Source: Paratissierella segnis
GTDB lineage: Bacteria > Bacillota > Clostridia > Tissierellales > Tissierellaceae
DNA length: 64,000 nucleotides
Reading direction: 5' to 3'
Assembly (NCBI RefSeq): GCF_014385195.1
Contig: NZ_JACRTG010000003.1
Coordinates: 1 to 64,000, forward strand
Shown here: piece after piece, positions 1 to 9,690 of the stretch
How positions within the stretch are numbered: position 1 is the first letter of the stretch
Layout: each line of letters opens with the position of its first letter
Translations under genes and position numbers: made by a program
The notes under the pieces: generated by a model
Seen by the model: only the letters and a program-made list of their open reading frames with translations
What the model was told of the DNA's origin: nothing
Database searches by the model: none

Positions 1-120
1 TGTTTTGGCATGCTGTCAAGGGTGGCGGCGCACCAAGTTTAAATATATTTTGCAATTTTCTAGGTTCATTTGAGCCTAATTTCTTTGACTCTGTTTTTCA
101 TAGGCTACTTTACACTATCG
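1..120. other. Possible end of a truncated mobile element
   Basis: The first 40 bases are clearly richer in G+C than what follows and contain no recognisable gene. Positions 73-78 (agccta) and 101-106 (taggct) form a small inverted repeat. This looks like the terminal non-coding part of an insertion sequence or other imported segment cut by the window edge, but no transposase is visible and I could not assign a family. The rest up to 290 is A+T-rich leader DNA for the next gene; I see no further gene in it. Confidence 0.2.
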
Positions 121-290
121 AATAGTATAATTATTATTTAAGTGATTGTCCATTTTAAACTGTACTTTTTGTACAAAAATTAAAATTTATTTTTGACTTT
201 TGTTACGGTTACATTAACTATAATCGTTGATAGAATATAATAAATAAATCAAATATTTCAAATATTGTTTGAATAGAAAGGGGTAATAAA

Positions 291-1625
291 ATGAGTATTG
301 AAAAAAGATATGAAGATGTGCTTAAAATTTTTGAAAGACCAGATTTGGAACCTAAAATTAGTGACTATTTACCTTTTTACCATGAAAACATACTGTATAC
401 TACTGTTTTAAAGAATTTTTTATATCCATATGAATTTACTGGATGGAAGGATGAACAACTTTCATGGAAAAAAACATGCTATATACATGGAGGATTAAAT
501 CCTTCTCCATTGTATAGGTTTTCAGGTAAAGAAGCAGAAAAGTTTCTTTCTAAATACTGTGTAAATACGTTTTCAAAATTTCCTGTATATTCTGGCAAAC
601 ATTGTATTACATGTGATGAGGAGGGCTATATAACTTCTGATGGGGTCATACTGAAGACTGCAGAGGATGAATTTGAAACATATTGGATGTGGAGTCTTGT
701 GATTGCTATGAAAAATGAGGAGGGGAATTATGATTTAGAATTTAAGGATTTAACTAATGATAAATTTCTTTTCCAAGTAGGAGGACCAAATAGTTTTAAG
801 GTATTAAATTCTGTAACAGATGATGGGTTGGAAGATGTTAAATTTATGAGGTTTATAAATACTAGAATAGACGGTAAAGAAGTAAGAATAGTTAGATTAG
901 GAATGGCTGGTAGTCTTGCATATGAAGTTCATGGCAATATATCTGATGCAAAATCAATATATGATACGATCTATAAGGCAGGAATTGAGTATGGGATAAG
1001 ACGATTGGGTTGGCATACATATATGATGCAGCATACAGAAAATGGATTTCCTCAATTTGGAGACCATTTTATGATGAAATTACCTGGAAGCCCAAGCAAT
1101 AAAGGAAATGTAGTAGGTAGTATTGGTAAAGAAGCAACTGGATATGCAAACCCTGTTGAATTGGGATGGAAAAAGACTATAAAATTCGATCATGATTTTA
1201 TTGGACGAAAAGCACTAGAGAAGTTAGTAGAGAATCAGACTAGGGATATGGTTAGTTTAGAATGGAATACAGAAGGTATTCTAGATGTCTATGCCTCAAG
1301 ATTTATTGAAGGTGAAACATACAAAGATTTTGATGAAGTAAATGATATGATTTACAAAGGGATTGGTACTGTATTACATCAGGATAAAGTAGTTAATGCT
1401 CAAGGTGATTTAATTGGTGTAAGTAGTGGTAGAGTATATACTTATTATTATAAAAAAATGATTTCTTTATGTTCATTGGATTTGGAGTACTGTCAACCTG
1501 GTACAGAAGTTATTATTATATGGGGGGAGCCAAATATGATTCAGAAGAAAATACGTGCCACTGTATCGAGATTCCCTTACTATGATGAAAATAGAAATCA
1601 AAGTTTTGATGTAGCTATTAAGTAA
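291..1625 (+). CDS. GcvT-like tetrahydrofolate-dependent methyltransferase (LigM/DesA-type O-demethylase candidate)
   Basis: A 444-residue soluble protein of the aminomethyltransferase (GcvT) fold. Visible family features are the central FQVGGPNS segment, RLGMAGSLAYEVHG (the GcvT folate-domain core) and a C-terminal barrel domain ending near SRFPYYDENRNQ. Its length is closer to the LigM/DesA aromatic O-demethylases (about 470) than to glycine-cleavage GcvT (about 365), and no gcvH or gcvP lies nearby. The start has a good AAAGGGG ribosome site. The next gene is an OFA-type carrier 81 bases downstream, which suggests uptake and demethylation of a small methylated substrate. The family assignment is fairly sure; the substrate is inference, and dimethylglycine- or sarcosine-type demethylation is an alternative. 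Confidence 0.65.
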   Translation: MSIEKRYEDVLKIFERPDLEPKISDYLPFYHENILYTTVLKNFLYPYEFTGWKDEQLSWKKTCYIHGGLNPSPLYRFSGKEAEKFLSKYCVNTFSKFPVYSGKHCITCDEEGYITSDGVILKTAEDEFETYWMWSLVIAMKNEEGNYDLEFKDLTNDKFLFQVGGPNSFKVLNSVTDDGLEDVKFMRFINTRIDGKEVRIVRLGMAGSLAYEVHGNISDAKSIYDTIYKAGIEYGIRRLGWHTYMMQHTENGFPQFGDHFMMKLPGSPSNKGNVVGSIGKEATGYANPVELGWKKTIKFDHDFIGRKALEKLVENQTRDMVSLEWNTEGILDVYASRFIEGETYKDFDEVNDMIYKGIGTVLHQDKVVNAQGDLIGVSSGRVYTYYYKKMISLCSLDLEYCQPGTEVIIIWGEPNMIQKKIRATVSRFPYYDENRNQSFDVAIK

Positions 1626-1706
1626 AAAAATCAACTATCTTAGGAAGTATAGTATATGACAATCAATGCAATTAAATTAAATTAAACAATTTGAGGGAGG
1701 GAGATT

Positions 1707-3020
1707 ATGGGAACGACTAATAATAGTAAATCATTCTATTACGGTTGGGTAGTTATGCTTTCTTGTGCAGTAAGTACTGCATTAATTAGTACAGTTGGAA
1801 TGCAAGCGACTCAGTTTTCAAATGGGCTGATGAGACAAGATACATCAGTAACATTAAGCGCTACTACTTATGGATTGGGTTATACAGTATTTGCGTTAAT
1901 GCAAGGCATTCCAGGATTATTCTTAGGAAAACACATTATAAAAAGGGGGGCAAAATCAGTATATTTAATGGGCGGCATCACAGCAGTAATTACTGGTTTG
2001 CTATTTGGTAATTTAATTGATAAAAGTCCATTTTTTTTTATTCTTGGATATGGTTTTTTCTTTGGCTTTGCTGGGTTTTGTGCATCACAGCTTGCTGCGC
2101 AAACGCTTGTTAATACTTGGTTTGTAAAAAAAAGAGGGAGTGGGTCTGCCATGAGAACAGTTAGTGCAGCGATAATTGGATTTTTCACACCACACATTAT
2201 AAGATGGGCTACTAGTCTTAGTGGTGGCAATTGGCGCTATGGCTGGTATATTATGGCCATAGGTGGAGCAATAAGTATAGTTGTTACACTTTTATTCATG
2301 AAGAATAAACCTTCTGATGTAGGACAATGCCCAGATAATTTAGACCCCATGTTAGATATATTAGAAAAGGGAAATACCATTAGTAAATATTCAAATGTTT
2401 ATAAGAGACCAAATGGTGAGGATATTAAATATAATGAAGCTATAAGATCTTATTCATTATGGGCAATAATAATAATGTGCATGGGAGGGTTTTGTGTATC
2501 CAATCTATTATATTCGCCTGGTTCATTATATTTTATGGGAATTGGATTAACTACTGAGAATCTAGCAACTGCTCAATCATTCCAAGTAATATCAAGCCTT
2601 TTAGGCGCACTGATTATTAACCGACTTAGTGATAGAATTGAACCTTTATATCTGGTTGCCGGATGTGTTGGATTCATGTGTCTGGGAGCCTTAGGAGCAA
2701 CAAAAGCATCTGTTGAAACACCTGTATTAATGTATTTATTTTATATAAGTGCAGCAATTGGAATGGTTGGCACAATGCAGGTGGTTGCAATAGGAATAGG
2801 CAATCTATTTGGGAATGCAGAGTTTCCAAGAATACAGGGGCTTTGTTTGTTTGTCGCCGCTCTTGTTTCTTCTCAAGTTTCAACTATAGCAGGCATAGTT
2901 TTTGACAGGGTAGGTAGTTATGTTCCAGTTTTCTATATATTTGCGATATTCGGTTTGATAAGCATAATACCAACTTTATTTATTAAGATACCCAAAATAA
3001 AAGTAAAAGATAATAATTAG
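1707..3020 (+). CDS. Major facilitator superfamily carrier, OFA (oxalate/formate antiporter) type
   Basis: A 437-residue integral membrane protein with about 12 hydrophobic segments. It begins with the FYYGWVVML motif typical of OFA-family MFS proteins and has a hydrophilic central loop near residues 200-245 separating two six-helix halves. OFA members exchange small organic anions or monocarboxylates across the cytoplasmic membrane. The start is set by GGAGGGAG seven bases upstream. It is probably co-transcribed with the upstream folate-dependent methyltransferase and may bring in its substrate. The fold is well supported; the substrate is unknown. Confidence 0.8.
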   Translation: MGTTNNSKSFYYGWVVMLSCAVSTALISTVGMQATQFSNGLMRQDTSVTLSATTYGLGYTVFALMQGIPGLFLGKHIIKRGAKSVYLMGGITAVITGLLFGNLIDKSPFFFILGYGFFFGFAGFCASQLAAQTLVNTWFVKKRGSGSAMRTVSAAIIGFFTPHIIRWATSLSGGNWRYGWYIMAIGGAISIVVTLLFMKNKPSDVGQCPDNLDPMLDILEKGNTISKYSNVYKRPNGEDIKYNEAIRSYSLWAIIIMCMGGFCVSNLLYSPGSLYFMGIGLTTENLATAQSFQVISSLLGALIINRLSDRIEPLYLVAGCVGFMCLGALGATKASVETPVLMYLFYISAAIGMVGTMQVVAIGIGNLFGNAEFPRIQGLCLFVAALVSSQVSTIAGIVFDRVGSYVPVFYIFAIFGLISIIPTLFIKIPKIKVKDNN

Positions 3021-3034
3021 CACAATTTACCAAT

Positions 3035-4840
3035 GGGGCTGTCGCATTAGCAAATAATAATTGTTAGTGCACAGTCTATTTTTACCTCATATTACCAATT
3101 TTATTAATGTTTTTACAGATTAAATTCACATTTATCTAAAAATAGGGATACTTTAATAATCCTCCACAAATAAGACTTTTTTCTAAATATATAATTTTTA
3201 AGATTCTAATTTAAGCACTTTCTTTTAGTGAAAAAAGATATGTCCTTGTTCGATCTTACTGGATTTTATTATGTAGTTTATTTACGTTATGTGCCATTGC
3301 TAACAGTATACTCTCTGCCAGTACATTCTGCTTTCCTCTGCATAAAAACCTTCTAAATCCCATATCCTGTTTTAATTCTCCAAAGGAACCCTTTACTTGA
3401 ATACTTCGATTCATTCTAAGCTTGCAACCTTCTTTGCTTAGAATTCTTTCAAGTTCATCATTTCTCAGCTTATTAAATAATTTAGATATCTCTAGATTCT
3501 TAATTCTTTCTTCTAATGTTGTCTTGCTGTTATTACCTTTTATACATTTACTCTTGTATTCACAGTTACTGCAATCTTCACAGGTATATATAGTTTTTTC
3601 ACTTTTATCCAGTTTTGCTTTTTCTTATTATTACTTTACTTACTGTAAATTTTTTATTATTTTTGCATATATAGTAATCTTCAATTTTATTGTATTCCAT
3701 ATTTTCAATGCGGTCGATATCGCTCTTATATTTTCTAGTTTTAGAAATTTCATAGTTTGCTGGTTTTATGAATGCTATCTGATTATTGTCTTCAATGTAT
3801 GCATAATTTTCTTCACTTTCATATCCCTCATCAGCTGTTATCTTTTCATATTTAAATTTTAGATGCTTTTCCATACCTCTTAAAAATAAAATGAGTGTTG
3901 TAGTATCTGTTGGCTGAGGTCCGACTGAAAGCCACGTGATGTACTCAGAATCTACACCATGCTGAACATTATACGCAGCCTTTTCTGTGTATACTCTTTT
4001 AGTCTGTTAAGATAATCTTCTAATTTTTCAATCGAACGCTGTAGTGGTAATTTTCTCTTTCCTTTACCATGGACAAACTCAATATTTTCTTCCTGTTTTA
4101 GTTTGTATAACATCTTTCGTAGTTTCTTAATATGTTTTATTTTTACCTGGTTTTGATATACAAGTCTAATACCATATAACTCTTCACATTCTGCAACAAA
4201 ATCAGCTAGTTTTATTAGTAGTTTAGCTTGGTTCTTAGTTACTGCCTTTTTCCATACAAATGTATATTTATTAGCACATGCCTCAATCTTAGTACCATCA
4301 ATAAAAATGCCGTCACCCGATATTTCTCCTATGTCATAAAGAAAATTTGACATTTTAGCAAGGATATTTTCAGCACATTGGGCAAAATGAAGGCTTCTAA
4401 ATCTTGCAAATGTTGCATGATCTGGTACTGGAGAACCTTCAAGAAGATACATGAAATTGATATCACGGGTACATGCAGTTTCCAAACCCCTCGAGGAATA
4501 AATATGATTCATGTAAGAATAGAGTACAATCTTCAGTATTTGTCGTGGCGTTGCTTGATTTCCCCGAATTCAGGAATAAGTCATATACAAATCTCTTAAA
4601 TCCATCTCCTCTATAAATTGACTTAGCAAACGCACAGAATCATCATCTGGGATTATACAATCCATTTCTAATGGAAGTTTTAGTTGATAAAAGCTTTGAT
4701 TAATTGTATAATTTTTATGTAAGATAATTGGTTTTTGCATACTAATATTTTACCATAAATCCCTTACTTTTCGAAGCTTGGGATTTATTTGTTTACATAG
4801 AAAAGAGGTTGTGCACTAATTATTTAGTGCGACAGCCCCA
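3035..4840 (-). mobile_element. Decayed insertion sequence, IS1182 family
   Basis: About 1.8 kb bounded by matching ends: ggggctgtcgcattag on the left (from 3035) and its near-complement ctaattatttagtgcgacagcccc on the right (to 4840) share ggggctgtcgca plus a nearby ttagtgcaca block. The three flanking bases also match as an extension of the inverted repeat (aat/att). I saw no convincing target-site duplication. The only gene inside is a broken transposase on the minus strand, so the element cannot move by itself. Confidence 0.85.
3256..4740 (-). pseudogene. IS1182-family transposase, inactivated by nonsense, deletion and frameshift
   Basis: Reading from the ATG at 4740, the protein starts MQKPIILHKNYTINQS and hits an in-frame TGA after LRDLYMTYS, just before the conserved IRGNQATPRQ. 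It resumes as NHIYSSRGLETACTRDINFM and the DHATFARFR and GIFIDGTKIEACANKYTF segments. A deletion with frameshift near 3970 then joins LKEYTQ directly to the region reading AAYNVQHGVDSEYITW, removing the stretch that normally carries the acidic TDxDA(T)-type residues. Another frameshift near 3605 precedes the Cys-rich CEDCSNCEYKSKC segment and the C-terminus KGSFGELKQDMGFRRF. The gene is dead. Confidence 0.85.
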
Positions 4841-4870
4841 TTAGTATTTATCAAAAAGGAGTGAGCTAAA

Positions 4871-4948
4871 GTGCCTGATTCTTTAAAGGATACAAAAATT
4901 AATATAGGCGGACTTTACATAGATATATTTATGGAGGTGTTAGGATGA
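4871..4948 (+). CDS. Very small ORF upstream of a 46-residue ORF (doubtful)
   Basis: A possible 25-codon reading frame starting with GTG, preceded by AAGGAGTGAG. Its TGA overlaps the ATG of the next small ORF (ATGA), the usual arrangement for translational coupling. It encodes VPDSLKDTKINIGG followed by a short hydrophobic tail. I do not recognise it. It may be a leader, or the last remnant of a gene lost when the neighbouring insertion sequence arrived. Confidence 0.2.
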   Translation: MPDSLKDTKINIGGLYIDIFMEVLG

Positions 4949-5085
4949 GTACTGCCAAAGAATCTAAGCAAGAACTATATTTAACACCTGAAGAGGAAGA
5001 AGTATTTTGGAATATAATACAAAATGATGATAAAATAAGTTCAGATGAAGTTAAAGGCTTATTAATTGGGGAGTTTAATTTATAG
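4945..5085 (+). CDS. Small acidic hypothetical protein (46 aa)
   Basis: Encodes MSTAKESKQELYLTPEEEEV followed by a helical acidic C-terminus rich in Asp, Glu and Lys. The ATG is preceded by GGAGGTG. There is no membrane segment or signal peptide, and I do not recognise a family. The good ribosome site and the ATGA coupling to the preceding mini-ORF are the only support. It sits between an insertion sequence and a terminator in otherwise gene-poor DNA, so it may be a relic. Confidence 0.35.
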   Translation: MSTAKESKQELYLTPEEEEVFWNIIQNDDKISSDEVKGLLIGEFNL

Positions 5086-5196
5086 ATTAGTATTTATATA
5101 TAAGAACTACTACTCATGTTACAAAAATATAGGTAAAAAATCACAAAATTATCTATGTTTTTGGTGTAATGAAACAATGCAGTAAGGAGGTAGTCT

Positions 5197-5292
5197 ATAG
5201 CTGAATTTAAAAAATACGGATTAGATGAGGCATTTTGGGAACATAGTATTCAAGGCATTGGGGGCAGAAAGGTGAATACCCAGTCATACTAA
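5197..5292 (+). pseudogene. Probable gene fragment lacking a normal start codon
   Basis: An open frame reading AEFKKYGLDEAFWEHSIQGI then GGRKVNTQSY and a stop. An excellent ribosome site, AAGGAGG at 5184-5190, lies six bases before an ATA codon at 5197 where a start would be expected. Either an ATG has mutated to ATA or a larger gene was trimmed. The 3' end runs into the terminator stem. Its function is unknown. Confidence 0.25.
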
Positions 5293-5321
5293 AAAACTAG
5301 TTATGACTGGTTTTATTTTTT
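5280..5321 (+). terminator. Rho-independent terminator upstream of pcrA
   Basis: The stem ccagtcata (5280-5288) pairs with tatgactgg (5302-5310) and is followed by TTTTATTTTTTATTT. It ends any transcription coming from the small ORFs and isolates the pcrA promoter. Confidence 0.8.
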
Positions 5322-5323
5322 AT

Positions 5324-5352
5324 TTGGAATTATCTCTCCAATACTATATAAT
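5324..5352 (+). promoter_or_regulatory. Sigma-A-type promoter for the pcrA-ligA-gatCAB operon
   Basis: TTGGAA (5324-5329), a 17-base spacer and TATAAT (5347-5352), placed directly after the upstream terminator and 37 bases before the pcrA ATG. Confidence 0.65.
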
Positions 5353-5388
5353 TAATAGGTAAGAGATAAGTTTAGGAAGGGGGACATT

Positions 5389-7602
5389 ATGGATTTTTTA
5401 GCAGGACTAAACGATCGGCAGAAGGAGGCGGTTCTTCATACAGAAGGACCTTTGCTTATTATGGCAGGGGCAGGTTCTGGAAAAACAAAAGTTGTTACAC
5501 ATAAAATAGCGTATCTAATAAAAGGGATGAATATATTTCCGGGAAATATATTAGCTATAACATTTACAAACAAAGCGGCAAATGAAATGAAGACAAGAGT
5601 TGCAAGCCTTCTTAAAACAAGTGTAGATGATATGTGGATGGGTACTTTCCACTCAATATGTGTTAGAATTTTGAGAAGGAATATCGATAAGATAGGTTAT
5701 GATAGAAGCTTTACAATCTATGATAGAGATGATCAGGTAACCTTGATCAGAGAATGCATCAAAGAAAGAAATCTAAATAAAGAAAATTATAAAGAGTCAA
5801 CAATATTGTCTAGGATAAGTTCTTTTAAGGATTCCCAAGTCGACCCGGACGAGTATATAAATGTAAACTATAAAGATTTTAGGGAAAGAAATGTAGGAGA
5901 ACTTTATCAATTATATCAAAACAAGCTAAAGGAATACAACGCATTGGATTTTGATGATTTATTGATAAAAGCGGTTGAACTATTTGAGTTAAATCCCGGG
6001 ATATTAGATTATTATCAAAGAAAGTTTAAATATATATTTGTAGATGAATATCAAGACACCAATAAGATTCAATATAGATTGGTTAAATTATTATCAGAGA
6101 GATTTAAAAATATTTGCGTAGTTGGGGATTCTGACCAGAGCATTTATTCGTGGAGACATGCAGATATCACAAATATATTGGACTTTGAGAAGGATTTTCC
6201 AGGAGCAAAAGTCGTATTATTGGAGCAAAATTACCGTTCTACACAAAGTATATTAAATGTTGCAAATTCCGTTATTAAAAATAATAGCAGCAGAAAAGAT
6301 AAAAATCTATGGACAGCCAAGGATGAAGGCAGATCAGTACTTTATGAACGATTGGAATACTCGGAAGAAGAAGCTTATTATGTGTCAAGAAAGATACATG
6401 AACTTGTATTTAAAGGATATAAGCTTTCAGATATCGCAATTCTTTACAGAACCAACGTCCAGTCTAGAATCTTTGAGGAGGCTTTTGTCAATGAAAGACT
6501 TCCCTATAAGCTCGTTGGTGGGTTGAAGTTCTATGATAGAAAGGAAGTAAAAGATATACTTGCTTATCTTAAATTCATCCAAAATCCAAATGACAATATT
6601 TCCTTAAGGCGGATTATAAACACTCCAAAGAGAGGTATAGGAGATGCTACTTTAGCTAAGATACAGGATTATGCAATTGAAACGAACGACTCAATTTATG
6701 GAGTTCTATTAGACATTGATAGCGTAAATAGCTTATCCCAAAGAGCTAAAAATAGTGTTAAACCTTTTGTTGAATTGATGAATGGTTTAATGGCGAAAAT
6801 GGAAATAATGGGTCTAAAAGATTTTATTGAGGATGTAATCAATTCATCGGGATATGTTGCTGATTTAGAAAAAGATGATACAGTAGAATCTCGTACTAGA
6901 ATAGAAAATATAAGAGATTTTTTATCTGTTGCATTGACATTTGAAGAAAAAAATCCGGAATCCGATATGGAAGATTTTTTGGCATCTGTATCATTGCTTT
7001 CAGATGTTGACAAAACAGTTGAAGATGATAATTTGATTTCGTTGATGACAGTTCATAGCGCTAAAGGACTGGAATTTCCGGTAGTATTTTTGGTTGGGAT
7101 GGAAGAAGGATTATTTCCTATATCCAGATCCTTTGACAGTGATGATGATATGGAAGAAGAAAGACGACTTTGTTATGTTGCTTTGACCAGAGCCAAAGAA
7201 GTTTTATACATTACAAGTGCAGAGAAAAGGACTATATATGGCAGTACAAGCTATACAATTCCTTCTAGATTTATAGATGAGATGGGAGATACAATTGAGA
7301 AAACGGAAACAAATAAAATTTTTAATGTACTAGGAAATAATAAAGAAGAAAGACCAAAGGAAGAAAATTTACTCAATATCGTAGATTACGATATTAACAA
7401 TTTTATTCCAATTAAACCTGTTAAAAGAAATATATCTGATGTAAGTATAGAAATAGGGTCGAAAGTGAAACATAAAAAATGGGGAGTAGGTACTGTAGTA
7501 CAGATAAAGGAAAGAGACGGAGATAGGGAGCTTGTTATTGCATTCGACAATGATGGTCTTAAGCGATTGTTACAATCCATAGCACCGATTGAGGTAATAT
7601 AG
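5389..7602 (+). CDS. pcrA: ATP-dependent DNA helicase PcrA/UvrD
   Basis: A 737-residue superfamily 1A 3'-5' helicase acting in nucleotide-excision repair, replication restart and clearing of proteins from DNA. It has the Q motif LNDRQKEAV, Walker A AGAGSGKT (residues 26-33), Walker B VDEYQDTN, the QNYRST and LMTVHSAKGLEF motifs, and VALTRAKE near the end of domain 2A. The C-terminal Tudor-like domain (IGSKVKHKKWGVGTVV) is typical of Gram-positive PcrA and binds RNA polymerase. Its length matches the family. ligA follows after 10 bases, the classical Firmicute pairing. Start set by GGAAGGGGG. Confidence 0.97.
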   Translation: MDFLAGLNDRQKEAVLHTEGPLLIMAGAGSGKTKVVTHKIAYLIKGMNIFPGNILAITFTNKAANEMKTRVASLLKTSVDDMWMGTFHSICVRILRRNIDKIGYDRSFTIYDRDDQVTLIRECIKERNLNKENYKESTILSRISSFKDSQVDPDEYINVNYKDFRERNVGELYQLYQNKLKEYNALDFDDLLIKAVELFELNPGILDYYQRKFKYIFVDEYQDTNKIQYRLVKLLSERFKNICVVGDSDQSIYSWRHADITNILDFEKDFPGAKVVLLEQNYRSTQSILNVANSVIKNNSSRKDKNLWTAKDEGRSVLYERLEYSEEEAYYVSRKIHELVFKGYKLSDIAILYRTNVQSRIFEEAFVNERLPYKLVGGLKFYDRKEVKDILAYLKFIQNPNDNISLRRIINTPKRGIGDATLAKIQDYAIETNDSIYGVLLDIDSVNSLSQRAKNSVKPFVELMNGLMAKMEIMGLKDFIEDVINSSGYVADLEKDDTVESRTRIENIRDFLSVALTFEEKNPESDMEDFLASVSLLSDVDKTVEDDNLISLMTVHSAKGLEFPVVFLVGMEEGLFPISRSFDSDDDMEEERRLCYVALTRAKEVLYITSAEKRTIYGSTSYTIPSRFIDEMGDTIEKTETNKIFNVLGNNKEERPKEENLLNIVDYDINNFIPIKPVKRNISDVSIEIGSKVKHKKWGVGTVVQIKERDGDRELVIAFDNDGLKRLLQSIAPIEVI

Positions 7603-7612
7603 GAGGGCTGTT

Positions 7613-9601
7613 ATGTTAAAGGAAGAAAGGATCAAGGAACTTATCGATATAATTGATGATTTAAACTATAATTATTATACTTTGGATAACCCTAAAGTAA
7701 GCGATAAGGAATATGATGTACTTTATGATGAACTGGTAAGTCTTGAAAATGAAACCGGCTATATTTTGAATTACTCACCTACACAAAGGGTAGGCGGACA
7801 TATATTAGAAAAATTTGAAAAACATGTCCATTTGGGAAGACTGTGGAGTCTTGGTAAAAGTCAGTCCTATGGTGATTTGAGAAATTGGGATATTAGGGTA
7901 AGAAAGACAATTGATGATTATAATCAAAATAATACAGATAAATTGCCGAATCCAAAATATATTTTAGAATATAAATTTGATGGTCTTACGATAAATCTTA
8001 CTTATAATAATGGTGAGTTGGTTCAAGGAGCAACTAGAGGCAATGGATTAATTGGAGAGGGCATTTTGGAACAAATCAAGACTATTAAATCCATACCTAT
8101 GAAAATCAATTTTCCCAATACCATTGAAATACAAGGGGAAGGACTTATGCCGCTGTCAGCTCTAAGAAAGTATAATCTGGATGCTATAGAACCTTTGAAA
8201 AACGCAAGGAATGCAGCAGCAGGAGCATTGAGGAACCTTGATACCGGTGAAACTAAAAAAAGAAATTTAACAGCTTATTTTTATAATATAGGATATATTG
8301 AGGGGAAGAGATTTGAAACCCATTTGGAGATGATAGATTTCTTAAGGGAAAATAGATTACCTGTTTTTCCATTTTTTAAAAGCTTTGACTCTATTGATGA
8401 TTTAATAGGAGAAATTGAAGCAATCAAGGACCATAGGGGAGATTTGGATATCTTAACTGACGGTATGGTAATTAAAATAAATGATTTGCATACCAGAGAG
8501 GTATTGGGATATACAAACAAATTTCCGCGGTGGGCGATTGCATACAAATTTGAGGCGGAAGAAGTAAGTACAAAGCTGTTAGCCGTTCAATGGAATGTTG
8601 GAAGAACAGCTAAGGTGACGCCGTCTGCTATACTTGAACCAGTTGAAATCGGGGGAGTGACAGTTAAAAGGGCTACTCTGAATAATTATGATGATATAAT
8701 AAGAAAAGGTGTTAGAATAAATTCCAGAGTTCTGATTAGAAGATCAAACGATGTAATACCTGAAATCTTAGGAACCTTGGAGACCGATGAGGAAACCTAT
8801 GAAATAGAAAAACCGACTCATTGTCCGGCTTGCAACAGCGAATTATATCACAATGGCGTTCATATATTCTGCCCCAATTCTCTGTCTTGTAAGCCTCAAT
8901 TAGTTTCCCGATTAGTTCATTTTTCAAGTAGAGATGCGATGAATATAGAAGGGTTTAGTGAAAAGACTGCAGAAAAATTTCTTGAAGAATTGGATTTGAT
9001 GGATTTACCGGAACTTTACGAATTAAAGTATGAGGATTTAATAAATCTTGAGGGATTTAAAGATAAGAAAACAAAAAATTTGTTAGATGCAATTGAAAGA
9101 AGTAAAAATGTTACATTAGCATCATTTATATATGCATTGGGAATTCCAAATGTAGGTATAAAAACTGCAAATGATTTAGCAAATCATTTTAAGTCTTTGG
9201 ACAATATAATGAATGCAAAATATGAAGAGCTTATTGATATCGGAGATATAGGGGGTATTATTGCTGAAAGCATATTGGAATTTTTCCATGACGAAAAGAT
9301 ATTATCATCATTAAACAAATTATTAAGCGAAGGTGTGAAACCTTATTACGAAGAGGTAAAGACTGAGGAATCTATCTTTACCGGCAAGACGGTAGTTATA
9401 ACCGGTACTATAGAAGGCTTAACGAGAAATGACATAAAAGAAAAAATTGAGAAGTTTGGCGGCAAGGTATCAGGCTCTGTAAGCAAGAAAACGGACTTTG
9501 TAATAGTAGGTGTTGACCCCGGATCAAAATATGATAAAGCTGTAGAACTGGGGATAAGGATAATTAGGGAAGAAGAACTAAAAGACATATTGAGTAGCTA
9601 A
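7613..9601 (+). CDS. ligA: NAD-dependent DNA ligase LigA
   Basis: A 662-residue ligase that seals nicks during replication and repair using NAD+. It has the N-terminal Ia domain (YNYYTLDNPKVSDKEYD), adenylation motif KFDG with the nucleophilic Lys at residue 121, an OB fold, a four-Cys zinc finger beginning CPACNSELY, helix-hairpin-helix repeats and a C-terminal BRCT domain from about residue 587 (FTGKTVVITGTIEG). The sequence before the catalytic Lys is LGRLWSLGKSQS, which resembles clostridial ligases rather than the MLSL form of many others. It has a GGAGG ribosome site just after the pcrA stop. Confidence 0.97.
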   Translation: MLKEERIKELIDIIDDLNYNYYTLDNPKVSDKEYDVLYDELVSLENETGYILNYSPTQRVGGHILEKFEKHVHLGRLWSLGKSQSYGDLRNWDIRVRKTIDDYNQNNTDKLPNPKYILEYKFDGLTINLTYNNGELVQGATRGNGLIGEGILEQIKTIKSIPMKINFPNTIEIQGEGLMPLSALRKYNLDAIEPLKNARNAAAGALRNLDTGETKKRNLTAYFYNIGYIEGKRFETHLEMIDFLRENRLPVFPFFKSFDSIDDLIGEIEAIKDHRGDLDILTDGMVIKINDLHTREVLGYTNKFPRWAIAYKFEAEEVSTKLLAVQWNVGRTAKVTPSAILEPVEIGGVTVKRATLNNYDDIIRKGVRINSRVLIRRSNDVIPEILGTLETDEETYEIEKPTHCPACNSELYHNGVHIFCPNSLSCKPQLVSRLVHFSSRDAMNIEGFSEKTAEKFLEELDLMDLPELYELKYEDLINLEGFKDKKTKNLLDAIERSKNVTLASFIYALGIPNVGIKTANDLANHFKSLDNIMNAKYEELIDIGDIGGIIAESILEFFHDEKILSSLNKLLSEGVKPYYEEVKTEESIFTGKTVVITGTIEGLTRNDIKEKIEKFGGKVSGSVSKKTDFVIVGVDPGSKYDKAVELGIRIIREEELKDILSS

Positions 9602-9690
9602 GAGTTAAAAGTGAAAAATATCGGATTTGACATCGAAGGCTAGACCTAAATAATTATCAGCTGTTAATTTAAGAAAGGAGGATTTTTAAG

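Noticed and set aside
3422..3862. Open frame of 146 codons on the plus strand inside the insertion sequence
   Set aside because: It is the complement of the broken transposase, has a low-complexity hydrophobic translation and no ribosome site.
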